From: Photobacterium sp. JCM 19050
GTDB taxonomy: Bacteria; Pseudomonadota; Gammaproteobacteria; Enterobacterales; Vibrionaceae
Reading direction: 5' to 3'
Length of the DNA: 64,000 nucleotides
NCBI GenBank assembly: GCA_001310455.1
Contig: BAXG01000009.1
Coordinates: 79,083-143,082, forward strand
Shown: piece by piece, positions 40,923-50,842 of the stretch
Layout: the number at the start of each line of letters is the position of its first letter
How positions within the stretch are numbered: position 1 is the first letter of the stretch
Program-made: the position numbers and the translations under genes
The notes under the pieces: generated by a model
What the model was told of the DNA's origin: nothing
Databases searched by the model: none
Seen by the model: only the letters and a program-made list of their open reading frames with translations

Positions 40923-41141
40923 TTAGCGGGTAACTAAAAATTCTGTCAGGGTGCCACTTTGCCGCGTGCTGACCTGATATCCTTTCCCCAGAAAGTACCG
41001 GGGTATATCAGAGACAGACCCGGCATCGGATACCAAAATTCTGATGGCATGCCCGGGTTGTAACTTTGCCGCTGCCCGTTTTGCCAATATCAACGCCATC
41101 GGGCAGACAGTCTCAGACAAATCCAGTTGTTCTATTTCCAT
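40923..41141 (-). CDS. TusA/SirA-family sulfur carrier
   Basis: TusA-type proteins carry persulfide sulfur on one cysteine for tRNA thiolation and other uses. The 72-residue protein MEIEQLDLSETVCPMALILA has Cys13 followed by Pro-Met-Ala; TusA itself has Cys-Pro-x-Pro, so the second proline is missing here. The rest (AIRILVSDAGSVSDIPRYF) fits the fold. It lies 19 bases before perM in the same direction and is probably cotranscribed. It is a paralogue rather than TusA proper. Confidence 0.82.
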   Translation of the reverse strand: MEIEQLDLSETVCPMALILAKRAAAKLQPGHAIRILVSDAGSVSDIPRYFLGKGYQVSTRQSGTLTEFLVTR

Positions 41142-41295
41142 TATTCATGGGCACTCGTTATCATCGAGTGCATTGTATAGGACTTTCTGTTTCGCCCCAA
41201 AGAAACCTCTGTCACGCTTTGTGGTCAAACTCCCTATGTAGTGGAGAAATACCGCCCAAGCGGCGGAAAATAACAAAGGGATCACCTAACCTGCG

Positions 41296-42750
41296 ATGTT
41301 AAAAAAGAAAGCGCTCGCCTATTTCCTGACCTCGACGCTTCTCCTGCCGTCATTTTCCGGGGTCGCCAATACTGTACAGTCCAGCCTTCCTGATATCGGG
41401 ACAACCGCCGCAGGCACGCTGACCATCGACAAGGAGCTCGAATACGGCGATGCTACATGCGGATGCTGCGCGCAAGCCGTCCCATCATAAATGATCCATT
41501 GCTAAACGAATATGTCAGTTCCCTGGGTCACCGGCTGGTTGCCAACGCCAGTGACGTAAAAACCCCGTTCCACTTTTTCCTTATCCGGAACAAAGAGATC
41601 AATGCATTTGCATTCTTCGGGGGGTACGTTGCGCTGCACACTGGCCTGTTCCTTTACGCCCAGAATGAAAGTGAACTTGCTTCTGTTGTCGCGCATGAAA
41701 TCGCACACATCACGCAGCGACACCTTGCCCGGGCGATGGAAGATCAGGCCCGTAAGTCACCGCTAACTATCGCTGCCCTTATCGGCTCGCTGATGCTGGC
41801 TGTCGCCGCCCCAGAGGCTGGTATTGCCGCGGCTCAGGCAACCACTGCGGCATCCATCCAAAGCCGGATAAACTATACACGCAGCAACGAACAGGAAGCC
41901 GACCGCATTGGTATCGACACCCTGGCCAGGGCCGGCTTCAATCCCAAAGCCATGCCGGTTTTCTTCGGGCGCATGCTGGAACAGTACCGCTATGCCAGCA
42001 AGCCTCCTGAGTTTTTGCTCACTCACCCGTTGCCGGAATCGCGTATTACGGAGTCCCGCGCCCGAGCCCAGCAATACCCGTCAGTCATGCTGCCGCCGTC
42101 TGAGCCTTATCATCTGGCAAGGGCCCGGATTATCGCGCGCTTCTCCGGTCTCGAGCCTGCAGCCGCGCTGGACTGGTTTACCCGCCAGGAGAAAAAGGCA
42201 TCTCTGTCTGTCAAACCAACACTCGAATACGGCAAGGCACTGGTGTATCTGGACACCCGAAAACCGGAAAAAGCCGCAGCCATCCTGGACAAGTTGATAA
42301 GCGCTGAGCCTGAAAACCGCTTTTTCCTAGATGCGTTGACCGATCTCTATGTTCAGAAAAAGAATACGCAAAAGCTGCTGACATGCTTAACAACGCACTG
42401 AAGAACCAGCCGGATAACCGGGTTCTGGAGCTGAACCGTTATTACGTGATGATGGAAGCCGGAAAGTACCAGGATGCCATTTCTGCCCTGAACCGCTTTA
42501 CCCATGACTTCCCTTCAGACATTTCTGCCTGGAGCATGCTTCAGGAAGCGTATGACCGCAGTGGAAAGCGCTCTGAAGCCCTGGCCGCGCAGGGGGAGCT
42601 CTTTGCTCTGGCTGCACAATGGCCTAAAGCCATTAACAATTACATACAGGCGAGTCAGCTTGCCCCTATAGGCAGCCTTGATCAGGCACGCTATGATGCC
42701 GTATAGATCAGCTGAGAGTCATGCAGCAGCGGTTTGAATCCCTGCAGTAA
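41296..42750 (+). CDS. bepA: Beta-barrel assembly protease BepA (three frameshifts)
   Basis: BepA is a periplasmic zinc metalloprotease and chaperone that matures or degrades LptD and other outer-membrane proteins. The start MLKKKALAYFLTSTLLLPSF is a signal peptide, followed by SLPDIGTTAAGTLTIDKELE. The zinc motif VVAHEIAHITQRHLARAMED (HExxH) and the later INYTRSNEQEADRIG match family M48, and TPR repeats follow. Frame breaks near 41452, 42370 and 42702 each need one base. With these the protein has 485 residues (E. coli 487) and ends at QQRFESLQ. Confidence 0.93.
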
Positions 42751-42803
42751 TCCCGGCTGGATAAAAACAGAGAAAAGCAAAGTCAAACAAAAGAGGAATG
42801 GGA

Positions 42804-43750
<947 letters not shown>

Positions 43751-43752
43751 AC

Positions 43753-44175
43753 ATGGAAAATGCATCTCCGCATTCCGGGACGCTCCGGCCTGCGGTTTTA
43801 CTGAGTTATTTTGCCCTTATTGCCTGGGTCGGTTTATGGCACGGCTGGCTGTCCCCCCACGCACACGTCACTCCGTGGGCGGTTACCCTGGGTTGGCTTA
43901 TCCCACTGATGTTACCGTTAAAAGGCATTATTCAGGGAAATGCCTACACTCACGCCTGGGCTAACTTTGTCCTGATGTTTTACTTCCTCCACGCGCTGAC
44001 CATAGTGTGGGTGGACGAAGGGGAGCGCTGGTTGGCGCTGGTTGAACTGTTGCTGACATCCGTCGCTTTCCTTTGCAATATTTACTACGCGCGCTGGAAA
44101 GGCCGGGAGCAAGGCCTGAAGTTGAAAAAGCTCTCCCAGGTTGAAAAGGAAGAGCGGGAGCGGTTTGGTAACTGA
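43753..44175 (+). CDS. DUF2069 membrane protein
   Basis: This is a 140-residue inner-membrane protein of the DUF2069 family with no known function. About four hydrophobic segments are visible (VLLSYFALIAWVGLWHGWL, WAVTLGWLIPLMLPLKGII, WANFVLMFYFLHALTIVW, WLALVELLLTSVAFLCNIYY), and a basic cytoplasmic tail follows (KLKKLSQVEKEERERFG). It is the third gene of the arsC-wrbA operon, a common order in Vibrionaceae, and ends at a terminator. Confidence 0.88.
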   Translation: MENASPHSGTLRPAVLLSYFALIAWVGLWHGWLSPHAHVTPWAVTLGWLIPLMLPLKGIIQGNAYTHAWANFVLMFYFLHALTIVWVDEGERWLALVELLLTSVAFLCNIYYARWKGREQGLKLKKLSQVEKEERERFGN

Positions 44176-44182
44176 TTCAAAA

Positions 44183-44205
44183 AGGGGAAGCATTGAGCTT
44201 CCCCT
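44183..44205. terminator. Bidirectional terminator between the DUF2069 and DUF2066 genes
   Basis: AGGGGAAGC and GCTTCCCCT form a 9-bp stem with a 5-base loop. T-run on the minus strand; it serves the converging DUF2066 gene and probably also the plus-strand operon. Confidence 0.82.
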
Positions 44206-44246
44206 AAACATTTCCTATAGCACTCTTTTTGTCTGCATCCTGGCCG

Positions 44247-45524
44247 TTACGCTTCCGGCCCAGCCGTCTCGCCGGTATTTGCAGGCACTGTTTCAGGTTC
44301 AGTGACAACCGGGGCTACAGACGCAGGGATATCCTGGTGAGTCCACATAAACTTCAGCATAGTTTCCCCGGTTACAGCCGGAGTTGCAGGTCCTACTCCA
44401 CCTTCAGAAATAGCGGTACTCTCTGGTGCGGTAATATCTTCCACCGGTGCGTCGGTTCTGTCTGTTGGGACTGTTTCCCCTGAAATAACAGCCGGCGTAT
44501 CGTTATCTACAGGCGGTTGAACATCCGACGGCTCCGGCATTACAACTGCCGTACCGAGCGATGTAATCCGGCTGTCATTCTCCAATTCATTGGTAAACAC
44601 ACTGACAGGTGCCAACAGCACAAGCCTGAAACGGACTTCGCCGTTCTGGATACGGTCAATCGTCACCGAGCCGACAGAGTTAAGTTGACCCAGCAGCTTT
44701 TCAAGGGCAAAGAAATCACGTGCACTGTTTACCCCATCAAACGCAACCAGCTGCGAGCCTTCACTCTCGCCACCAAGGACAACCGAATTGCGGCTGGCAT
44801 AGTAATCAGAAATGCTGTTAATCATTCGGTCTAAAGACTGGGATACCGGCCCATTTGCACGGCCTTCCACCGGCTTTTGCTGTCGCTTGGCATCAGGAAC
44901 CAGTGTCCAGCTCACGCCATTTGCGCGCACCCGGGCAATCAGGATGCCCGCCGTTTCATAGCGTTTGCTGGCCTCAGTTACCGGCCCAAGGAAACTGCCC
45001 CAAAGATCAGCCACATCTACGGCCGTCACATCCTGGAAATCACCAATTGGCACCAAAACCGGCAGGCCACGGCGCTCGGCATCGGCTTTAAGTTCGCTGA
45101 TAAGTGGAGAGTTGGATTGTTCCCAAACAATCTGTCGGCCGGACGGTGAATCCTCAACCACCCACACGGTCAACTCCGGACGGGGCTCGCTCCATACTGG
45201 CGCTTTGGCCTGTACCAGCAAGTTATAGATCTGCTTGCTGTCATAAGTCACATCCAGTGTGCGCTGGCCATTTTCTTCACCGTAGCCAATCTGGCTGATA
45301 AAGGCACTGTTGCCCAACGCTTTCTTAATCACAGGATTCTCCGTGATAGTACGCTGGCCGGATACCTTAACCAGTACTTGTTGCAACGCCTGTTGCTTGG
45401 CGAGTTGTTCATTGTCTGCGCTGTTCGCTTCATCTAGCACAACGCTGGCATGGTACAGGTTAGTGGCCCATCCCTTTACTGGCAGTAATGCCAGGGCCAG
45501 TATCACCAGGAAACCTCTTAACAC
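44247..45524 (-). CDS. DUF2066 exported protein
   Basis: This is an exported protein of the DUF2066 family with unknown function. I placed the start at a GTG at 45524 with a GGGG site, which gives the signal peptide VLRGFLVILALALLPVKGWA. An open frame extends upstream to 45641 without a signal-like start. The core LYHASVVLDEANSADNEQLA and QQVLVKVSGQRTITENPVIK is the family signature. The last 110 residues form a Pro/Thr/Val/Glu-rich tail (TAPESTAISEGGVGPATPAV) of low complexity. Confidence 0.82.
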   Translation of the reverse strand: MLRGFLVILALALLPVKGWATNLYHASVVLDEANSADNEQLAKQQALQQVLVKVSGQRTITENPVIKKALGNSAFISQIGYGEENGQRTLDVTYDSKQIYNLLVQAKAPVWSEPRPELTVWVVEDSPSGRQIVWEQSNSPLISELKADAERRGLPVLVPIGDFQDVTAVDVADLWGSFLGPVTEASKRYETAGILIARVRANGVSWTLVPDAKRQQKPVEGRANGPVSQSLDRMINSISDYYASRNSVVLGGESEGSQLVAFDGVNSARDFFALEKLLGQLNSVGSVTIDRIQNGEVRFRLVLLAPVSVFTNELENDSRITSLGTAVVMPEPSDVQPPVDNDTPAVISGETVPTDRTDAPVEDITAPESTAISEGGVGPATPAVTGETMLKFMWTHQDIPASVAPVVTEPETVPANTGETAGPEA

Positions 45525-45687
45525 CGGATAACCCCTATCTCTATTCGATTCGTCGGTAAGAGTTCGATCATAAGCTGTTCTATTGCAAGCGGCAATCATC
45601 ACACTCTGTTTCTGCTTATTTTCATCTTTTCCTGCTTTCACGAATTTAATGCGAATAAATACGCGAAAAAATCAGGTTCATCATGTT

Positions 45688-45703
45688 AGGCAAACGTTTA
45701 CTC
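45688..45703 (+). promoter_or_regulatory. PurR box upstream of uraA
   Basis: AGGCAAACGTTTACTC matches the PurR consensus ANGCAANCGNTTNCNT at all but the last base. It lies 48 bases before the uraA start. Nucleobase transport genes are known members of the PurR regulon. Confidence 0.7.
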
Positions 45704-45750
45704 GTGTGATAATATTCCGCGATTTTTTTGCATTATGGATGGGTGTTGCT

Positions 45751-46998
45751 ATGTTCCAAGTTATGCAGGGTGCCCAGATGCTGTTCGTCGCCTTCGGCGC
45801 GCTGGTTCTGGTTCCCCTTCTTACCGGTCTCGATCCTAACGTTGCACTGTTCGGTGCAGGTATCGGAACCCTCATTTTCCAAGTCATTACAAAACGCTCT
45901 GTCCCCGTATTCCTTGCCTCTTCTTTCGCGTTTATTGCACCAATTATGTACGGTATCCAGGCATGGGGCGTACCTTCAACCCTCGGTGGCCTGATGGCAG
46001 CGGGTTTGGTGTACGTCGGGCTTGGCGCAATAATCAAAGTACGTGGTGTTGCCTTTATCCACAAACTGCTGCCACCTGTTGTGGTCGGTCCTGTCATCAT
46101 GGTGATTGGTCTGGGTCTGGCACCAGCGGCAGTCAATATGGCAGTAGGTAAAACCGGTGACGGCGCCGTCCAGTTGGTCGCACATGACGCGGCACTCTGG
46201 ATTTCAGCAGCCTCGCTCATCACAACAATTGCTGTGTCGGTGTTCTCGAGAGGGTTCTTTAAGCTGGTACCTATCCTTTCGGGTATCGTAGTGGGTTACG
46301 CACTGAGCCTTGGTTTTGGTGTTGTTGACTTCACACCGGTTATCCAGGCTTCCTGGTTGGCACTGCCAAACTTCACCTTCCCAGAGTTCAACATCAACGC
46401 CATCCTGTTCATGATTCCGGTTGCTATCGCCCCGGCGGTTGAACACGTCGGTGACATGCTGGCTATCTCCAATGTAACCGGTAAGGATTACCTGAAAAAA
46501 CCGGGCCTCCACCGCACCATCACCGGTGATGGGGTGGCGACCATATTTGCATCCATGTTCGGTGCACCGCCAAACACCACATACAGTGAAGTGACCGGTG
46601 CGGTAATGCTGACCAAGGCATTTAACCCGGCGATCATGACCTGGGCCGCTGTCACCGCTCTGGTGTTGGCATTCGTGGGTAAGCTGGGAGCAATCCTTCA
46701 GACCATACCTGTGCCGGTGATGGGTGGCATTATGATTCTGCTGTTCGGCTCTATCGCAACCGTTGGCCTGAACACCATGATTCGTAACCACGTTGACCTC
46801 CATAAAGCACGTAATCTGGCTATTGTGGCGGTAACACTGGTATTCGGTATCGGTGGTATGGCGTTTGGTATCGGTGAGTTCAGCCTGCAGGGTGTCAGCC
46901 TTTGCGGTATTGTTGCTATCGTACTGAACCTGATTCTCCCGGATAACTTCGGCGAGACCCATGTAGTTGATAATGCGCAGATGGAAGACGAGAAATAA
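45751..46998 (+). CDS. uraA: Uracil permease UraA
   Basis: UraA is a proton-driven uracil importer of the NCS2 family. It has 415 residues with twelve or more hydrophobic segments. The start MFQVMQGAQMLFVAFGALVL at 45751 is typical of Vibrio UraA; an ATG four codons earlier is possible. Family motifs are VVVGPVIMVIGLGLAPAAV, VAIAPAVEHVGDMLAISN and GAPPNTTYSEVTGAVMLT. Unlike the enteric upp-uraA operon, uraA here faces upp and has its own PurR box and terminator. Confidence 0.95.
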   Translation: MFQVMQGAQMLFVAFGALVLVPLLTGLDPNVALFGAGIGTLIFQVITKRSVPVFLASSFAFIAPIMYGIQAWGVPSTLGGLMAAGLVYVGLGAIIKVRGVAFIHKLLPPVVVGPVIMVIGLGLAPAAVNMAVGKTGDGAVQLVAHDAALWISAASLITTIAVSVFSRGFFKLVPILSGIVVGYALSLGFGVVDFTPVIQASWLALPNFTFPEFNINAILFMIPVAIAPAVEHVGDMLAISNVTGKDYLKKPGLHRTITGDGVATIFASMFGAPPNTTYSEVTGAVMLTKAFNPAIMTWAAVTALVLAFVGKLGAILQTIPVPVMGGIMILLFGSIATVGLNTMIRNHVDLHKARNLAIVAVTLVFGIGGMAFGIGEFSLQGVSLCGIVAIVLNLILPDNFGETHVVDNAQMEDEK

Positions 46999-47022
46999 CA
47001 GTAAACTGTTTTTCCGTCCTCT

Positions 47023-47050
47023 GGCCCCTGTATCTCAGGGGCCTTTTTGT
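47023..47050 (+). terminator. Terminator of uraA
   Basis: GGCCCCTG and CAGGGGCC form a perfect 8-bp stem with a 5-base loop followed by TTTTTG, 25 bases after the uraA stop. Confidence 0.9.
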
Positions 47051-47095
47051 TTCCATTGCTAAACTTTCTAAAAAGCCAAAACAATGGAGGTGACA

Positions 47096-47367
47096 ATGTC
47101 AGGTCATTCACCCGGCGCACGGATTGCGGATAACAAGCCCGTCGTGCTTAAACTTGAAAAAACAAAACCTACTATTTCTGCACGTGTGGACGCTCATCCA
47201 ACCAACCGCTCTGTGATGGCTCTCATGCCGGTTCCGCGTTTTCCCCTTCGGTCTACACCGCAGACGAAACAGGTAACGCAGCAATATGTGCCTGCAAGCA
47301 GTCAGTCAGCTTTCCAATGTGTGATGGCAGCCACAACAATATTTCCCCGGAAGACGTTGGCAAATAG
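47096..47367 (+). CDS. Tandem CDGSH iron-sulfur protein (frameshifted)
   Basis: CDGSH domains (mitoNEET type) bind a 2Fe-2S cluster through three Cys and one His. The start MSGHSPGARIADNKPVVLKL at 47096 has a strong GGAGG site. After KTKP the frame must shift by one base near 47165 (CC to CCC), giving YYFCTCGRSSNQPLCDGSH. A second motif CACKQSVSFPMCDGSH follows, then the end NNISPEDVGK with the stop at 47365-47367. Both motifs match CxCx2Sx3PxCDG-S-H exactly. The protein has 90 residues. In the unrepaired frame it appears as a longer meaningless frame running into upp. Function in redox or iron metabolism is inferred from the family. Confidence 0.88.
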
Positions 47368-47371
47368 ATGT

Positions 47372-47396
47372 AAAAAAGCCCTGCATCTGCAGGGCT
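47372..47396 (-). terminator. Terminator of upp
   Basis: AGCCCTGCA and TGCAGGGCT form a 9-bp stem with a 2-base centre, followed on the minus strand by TTTTT. It lies between the converging CDGSH gene and upp. Confidence 0.88.
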
Positions 47397-47424
47397 CTCA
47401 ATACTTAACTCTTCCGGAAACCGC

Positions 47425-48051
47425 TTATTTGGTGCCGAAGATTTTGTCACCAGCATCGCCCAGACCCGGAACGATATAACCTTTGTCGTTCAGTTTCTGG
47501 TCAATAGCAGCAGTGTAAAGTTCGATATCCGGGTGCGCTTTTTCCAGTGCTTCAAGACCTTCAGGCGCAGCAACCAGAACCAGAACCTTTATCTGGTTAC
47601 AGCCCTTCTCTTTCAGCAGGTCAATAGTAGCAATCATAGAACCGCCGGTTGCCAGCATAGGGTCAACAACCAGAGCCATACGCTCATCGATGTTGGATGC
47701 GAGCTTATGGAAATAAGGCACAGGCTCCAGCGTTTCTTCGTCACGGTAAATACCGACAACCGAAATACGGGCGCTTGGGATGTGTTCGAGAACGCCATCC
47801 ATCATGCCAAGGCCGGCACGCAGGATAGGCACAACAGTCACTTTCTTGCCCTTGATCTGATCCACTTCTACCGGGCCATTCCAGCCTTCAATAGTCACGG
47901 TTTCAGTTTCAAAGTCAGCGGTTGCTTCGTAAGTCAGCAGGCTGCCAACCTCGGTTGCGAGCTCACGGAAACGCTTGGTGCTGATATCACCTTCACGCAT
48001 CAGACCCAGCTTGTGCTTAACCAGCGGGTGTTTGACCTCGACGACTTTCAT
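47425..48051 (-). CDS. upp: Uracil phosphoribosyltransferase Upp
   Basis: Upp salvages uracil to UMP with PRPP. It has 208 residues, the same length as E. coli. The PRPP-binding motif is present as [20 protein letters not shown], and the uracil-binding end is [21 protein letters not shown] use the ATG at 48051; the GTG just before it is an alternative. It is divergent from purM and converges with the CDGSH gene and uraA. Confidence 0.96.
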   Translation of the reverse strand: MKVVEVKHPLVKHKLGLMREGDISTKRFRELATEVGSLLTYEATADFETETVTIEGWNGPVEVDQIKGKKVTVVPILRAGLGMMDGVLEHIPSARISVVGIYRDEETLEPVPYFHKLASNIDERMALVVDPMLATGGSMIATIDLLKEKGCNQIKVLVLVAAPEGLEALEKAHPDIELYTAAIDQKLNDKGYIVPGLGDAGDKIFGTK

Positions 48052-48164
48052 CACTCACTCCTGCGAAAAAATAAAATCGCAGCATTATACACAATTAGTA
48101 GAGTGCTCGCATAACTACTCACTCGCAAGAAAACAAAGCGAAACAACTGTCATGAAATCGCCTT

Positions 48165-48180
48165 ACGCAAACGTTTTCCT
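48165..48180 (+). promoter_or_regulatory. PurR box upstream of purMN
   Basis: ACGCAAACGTTTTCCT matches the 16-base PurR consensus ANGCAANCGNTTNCNT at every defined position. It lies 65 bases before purM, just upstream of a likely -10 element (TAGAAT). Confidence 0.85.
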
Positions 48181-48244
48181 TAAAGCAAAACTCTTGTTAG
48201 AATGGCGCCGGCTTTTGGATACGTTGACGTGGTGAGGGATCCTC

Positions 48245-49283
48245 GTGAGTGGTAATAACACTTCTCTAAGTTACAAAGATGCTGGTGTGGACATTGATGC
48301 AGGAAACGCATTGGTGGACCGTATTAAAGGTGTAGTAAAACGTACCCGCCGCCCAGAGGTAATGGGTGGTATCGGTGGATTTGGCGCCCTTTGCCAACTG
48401 CCAACCAAATATAAAGAGCCAGTGCTGGTATCCGGTACTGATGGCGTGGGCACCAAGCTTCGCCTGGCCATGGACCTTGGCAAACATGACACTATCGGCA
48501 TTGATTTGGTTGCCATGTGTGTCAACGACCTGATTGTTCAGGGTGCCGAACCCCTTTTCTTCCTTGATTATTACGCAACCGGAAAACTCAACGTCGATAC
48601 CGCAGCTGATGTCGTTGCCGGGATTGGCGAAGGCTGTATGCAGTCCGGTTGTGCACTCATTGGTGGTGAAACCGCAGAAATGCCGGGAATGTACCACGGC
48701 GAAGACTATGACCTCGCCGGCTTTTGCGTTGGCGTGGTGGAAAAAGCCGGAATTATCGACGGCAGCAAAGTGGCTGACGGCGACGTGCTGATCGCACTGG
48801 CTTCAAGCGGCCCACACTCCAACGGTTATTCACTGGTTCGAAAGATTATTGAAGTATCCGATGCGGATCTTTCAGCCGATCTGGAAGGCAATCGCTGGCA
48901 GATCGCCTGCTTGCCCCGACGAAGATTTACGTGAAATCAGTGCTTAAACTGCTCGAACAAATTGACGTTCATGCCATTTCCCATATTACCGGTGGTGGTT
49001 TCTGGGAAAACATCCCGCGCGTTCTCCCTGAGGGGACTAAAGCAGTTATTGATGGTAACAGCTGGCAGTGGCCTGCGGTATTTAACTGGCTGCAGGAAAA
49101 CGGCAATGTCGCAACCCACGAAATGTACCGCACTTTCAACTGCGGTGTTGGATTAGTCATTGCCTTGCCGGCTTCAGAAGCAGAAAAAGCTGTCGCGATG
49201 CTGAATGATGAAGCGAACAAGCCTGGGTTATCGGGCATATCGCTGCCGCAGCTTCCGGCGACGAGCAAGTGGAAATTAACTGA
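48245..49283 (+). CDS. purM: Phosphoribosylaminoimidazole synthetase PurM (two frameshifts)
   Basis: PurM closes the imidazole ring of purines (FGAM to AIR) with ATP. It begins with GTG at 48245 (residues [20 protein letters not shown]) after a GAGGGATC site. The family motifs [20 protein letters not shown] and [20 protein letters not shown] are present. The frame is lost near 48895 (GGCAATCG lacks an A), resumes as [20 protein letters not shown], and is lost again near 49213 (GAAGCGAAC lacks a G). The restored end is [21 protein letters not shown]. With both bases the protein has 346 residues. Because the second error removes the stop, purM appears fused to purN in the raw sequence. Confidence 0.94.
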
Positions 49284-49287
49284 TACC

Positions 49288-49923
49288 ATGAAAAACATCC
49301 TGGTTCTGGTTTCCGGTAACGGGTCTAACCTGCAGGCGTTGATGGACGCCTGCGGGAAATCGATCAAAGGCGCTCACGTCCGGGCAGTTATTTCAAACAA
49401 AGCTGATGCTTTTGGCCTTGAGCGTGCCCGTCAGGCGGGTGTAGACGCGGTGGCTTTTCCTGTGGAGGGGCGTGATCGTGAATCCTACGATCTGGCACTT
49501 TCTGAGGTGATTGACCGTTTCGAGCCGGATTTGATTATCCTCGCCGGGTTTATGCGTATTTTGACACCGGGTTTCGTGCAGAAATATCTGGGCCGGATGC
49601 TGAATATCCACCCTTCCCTGCTGCCAAAATACACCGGCCTTAATACCCACCAGCGTGCGATTGATGCCGGCGACCCGGAGCACGGGGCGTCAGTTCACTT
49701 TGTGACGGAAGAGCTCGATGGTGGTCCGGTTATCCTTCAGGCCCGGGTGCCGGTTTTTGAAGATGACTCGGCAGAAGAGTTGCAGGAAAGAGTTCAGGAT
49801 CAGGAATACCGGATTTATCCACTGGTAGCGAGCTGGTTTGTCGAAGGGCGTCTTGAAATGCGAGACGGGGAAGCGTGGCTTGATGGCAATGCGCTTCCCC
49901 AACAAGGTTACGCCAGCGAATAA
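49288..49923 (+). CDS. purN: Phosphoribosylglycinamide formyltransferase PurN
   Basis: PurN formylates GAR with 10-formyl-THF, the third step of purine synthesis. The ATG is at 49288, 4 bases after the restored purM stop. The 211-residue protein starts [20 protein letters not shown]. The catalytic region [20 protein letters not shown], with the conserved Asn-Ile-His, is followed by [19 protein letters not shown]. The C-terminal [17 protein letters not shown] is typical. It ends at a strong terminator. Confidence 0.96.
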   Translation: MKNILVLVSGNGSNLQALMDACGKSIKGAHVRAVISNKADAFGLERARQAGVDAVAFPVEGRDRESYDLALSEVIDRFEPDLIILAGFMRILTPGFVQKYLGRMLNIHPSLLPKYTGLNTHQRAIDAGDPEHGASVHFVTEELDGGPVILQARVPVFEDDSAEELQERVQDQEYRIYPLVASWFVEGRLEMRDGEAWLDGNALPQQGYASE

Positions 49924-49948
49924 ACGGATTCACGTACCGCTCTTAAAT

Positions 49949-49975
49949 AAAAACGCGCCAGGTTGGCGCGTTTTT
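49949..49975. terminator. Bidirectional terminator between purN and yafJ
   Basis: AAAAACGCGCCA and TGGCGCGTTTTT form a 12-bp stem with a 3-base loop. It lies between two converging genes and can end both. Confidence 0.93.
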
Positions 49976-49993
49976 AGGTTTTAACCTGTCATG

Positions 49994-50806
49994 CTATTGC
50001 GGCATTTCCATGTCTGTTTTGTCGGCAAACTTTTCGCGGTTGCAAATCACCACTTCACCATAATGGAAAACACAGTACTCCCCGGCTGACATTTTGTACC
50101 AACTTTCATTGGTCGTCAGTGGCTGGGTGGCAATCACAGAGACGACATCGTTGGGGGTGGTTTCCTTGTGGAAATCAATAGTGACATCTTCATCCAGGAG
50201 GGTTGCCTCACCAAACGGTGCCCGACGGGTGATCCAGTGAAGGTTGTTACTGCAGTAGGTCATTAGGTAATCACCGTCTGTCAGTAACATATTGAAAACG
50301 CCCAATCCCCTTAATGTATCGCAGCGGGCTGCAATAAAGGCGTACAGTGTGGCGTCATCCGGTCTTTCCGGAAAGGTTCGCTCCAATTCACACAGCAACC
50401 AACAGAATGCGCGCTCGCTGTCTGTCTCGCCAACCGGCCAGAAACGGCCAACCGCAAGGTCTTCCCAGCCGGAAAGCTGTCCGTTGTGGGCATAGGTCCA
50501 ATAACGCCCCCACAATTCACGGGTAAACGGGTGGGTGTTAACCAGGTTTACATCACCCCGGTTTGCCTGCCGGATGTGGCTTATCACAGAACAGCTTTTT
50601 ATCGGGTAATCCTGAACCAGCCGGGCAATTTCCGAGCGGCAGCTCGGGTTGGGATCCTTAAAAGTCCTGCAACCCTTCCCCTCATAAAAGGTGATTCCCC
50701 AACCATCCCGGTGCGGGCCGGTATTACCGCCCCGTTGAACCAAACCGGTAAAGCTGAAACAGATATCTGTTGGCACATTGGCGCTCATGCCAAGCAGCTC
50801 ACACAT
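49994..50806 (-). CDS. yafJ: Class II glutamine amidotransferase YafJ
   Basis: YafJ belongs to the Ntn glutamine amidotransferases. Its N-terminal Cys2 (MCELLGMSANVPTDICFSF) is the catalytic nucleophile after Met removal. The segments GLVQRGGNTGPHRDGWGIT and SHIRQANRGDVNLVNTHPF match the glutaminase core. It has 270 residues. The physiological amide acceptor is unknown. It lies next to gmhA, as in E. coli, and is in the same orientation. Confidence 0.92.
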   Translation of the reverse strand: MCELLGMSANVPTDICFSFTGLVQRGGNTGPHRDGWGITFYEGKGCRTFKDPNPSCRSEIARLVQDYPIKSCSVISHIRQANRGDVNLVNTHPFTRELWGRYWTYAHNGQLSGWEDLAVGRFWPVGETDSERAFCWLLCELERTFPERPDDATLYAFIAARCDTLRGLGVFNMLLTDGDYLMTYCSNNLHWITRRAPFGEATLLDEDVTIDFHKETTPNDVVSVIATQPLTTNESWYKMSAGEYCVFHYGEVVICNREKFADKTDMEMPQ

Positions 50807-50842
50807 GCTTCTCTTTCCTTGTTCTTGATACCTTGACGTATA

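Noticed and set aside
46204..46962. A 252-codon open frame on the minus strand opposite uraA
   Set aside because: It lies completely inside the conserved uraA frame and has a His/Cys/Arg-rich composition typical of a shadow frame.
47084..47479. A 131-residue protein overlapping the end of upp
   Set aside because: Only its first 24 or so codons from 47096 are real; the rest is out of frame with the CDGSH gene and overlaps the terminator and upp.
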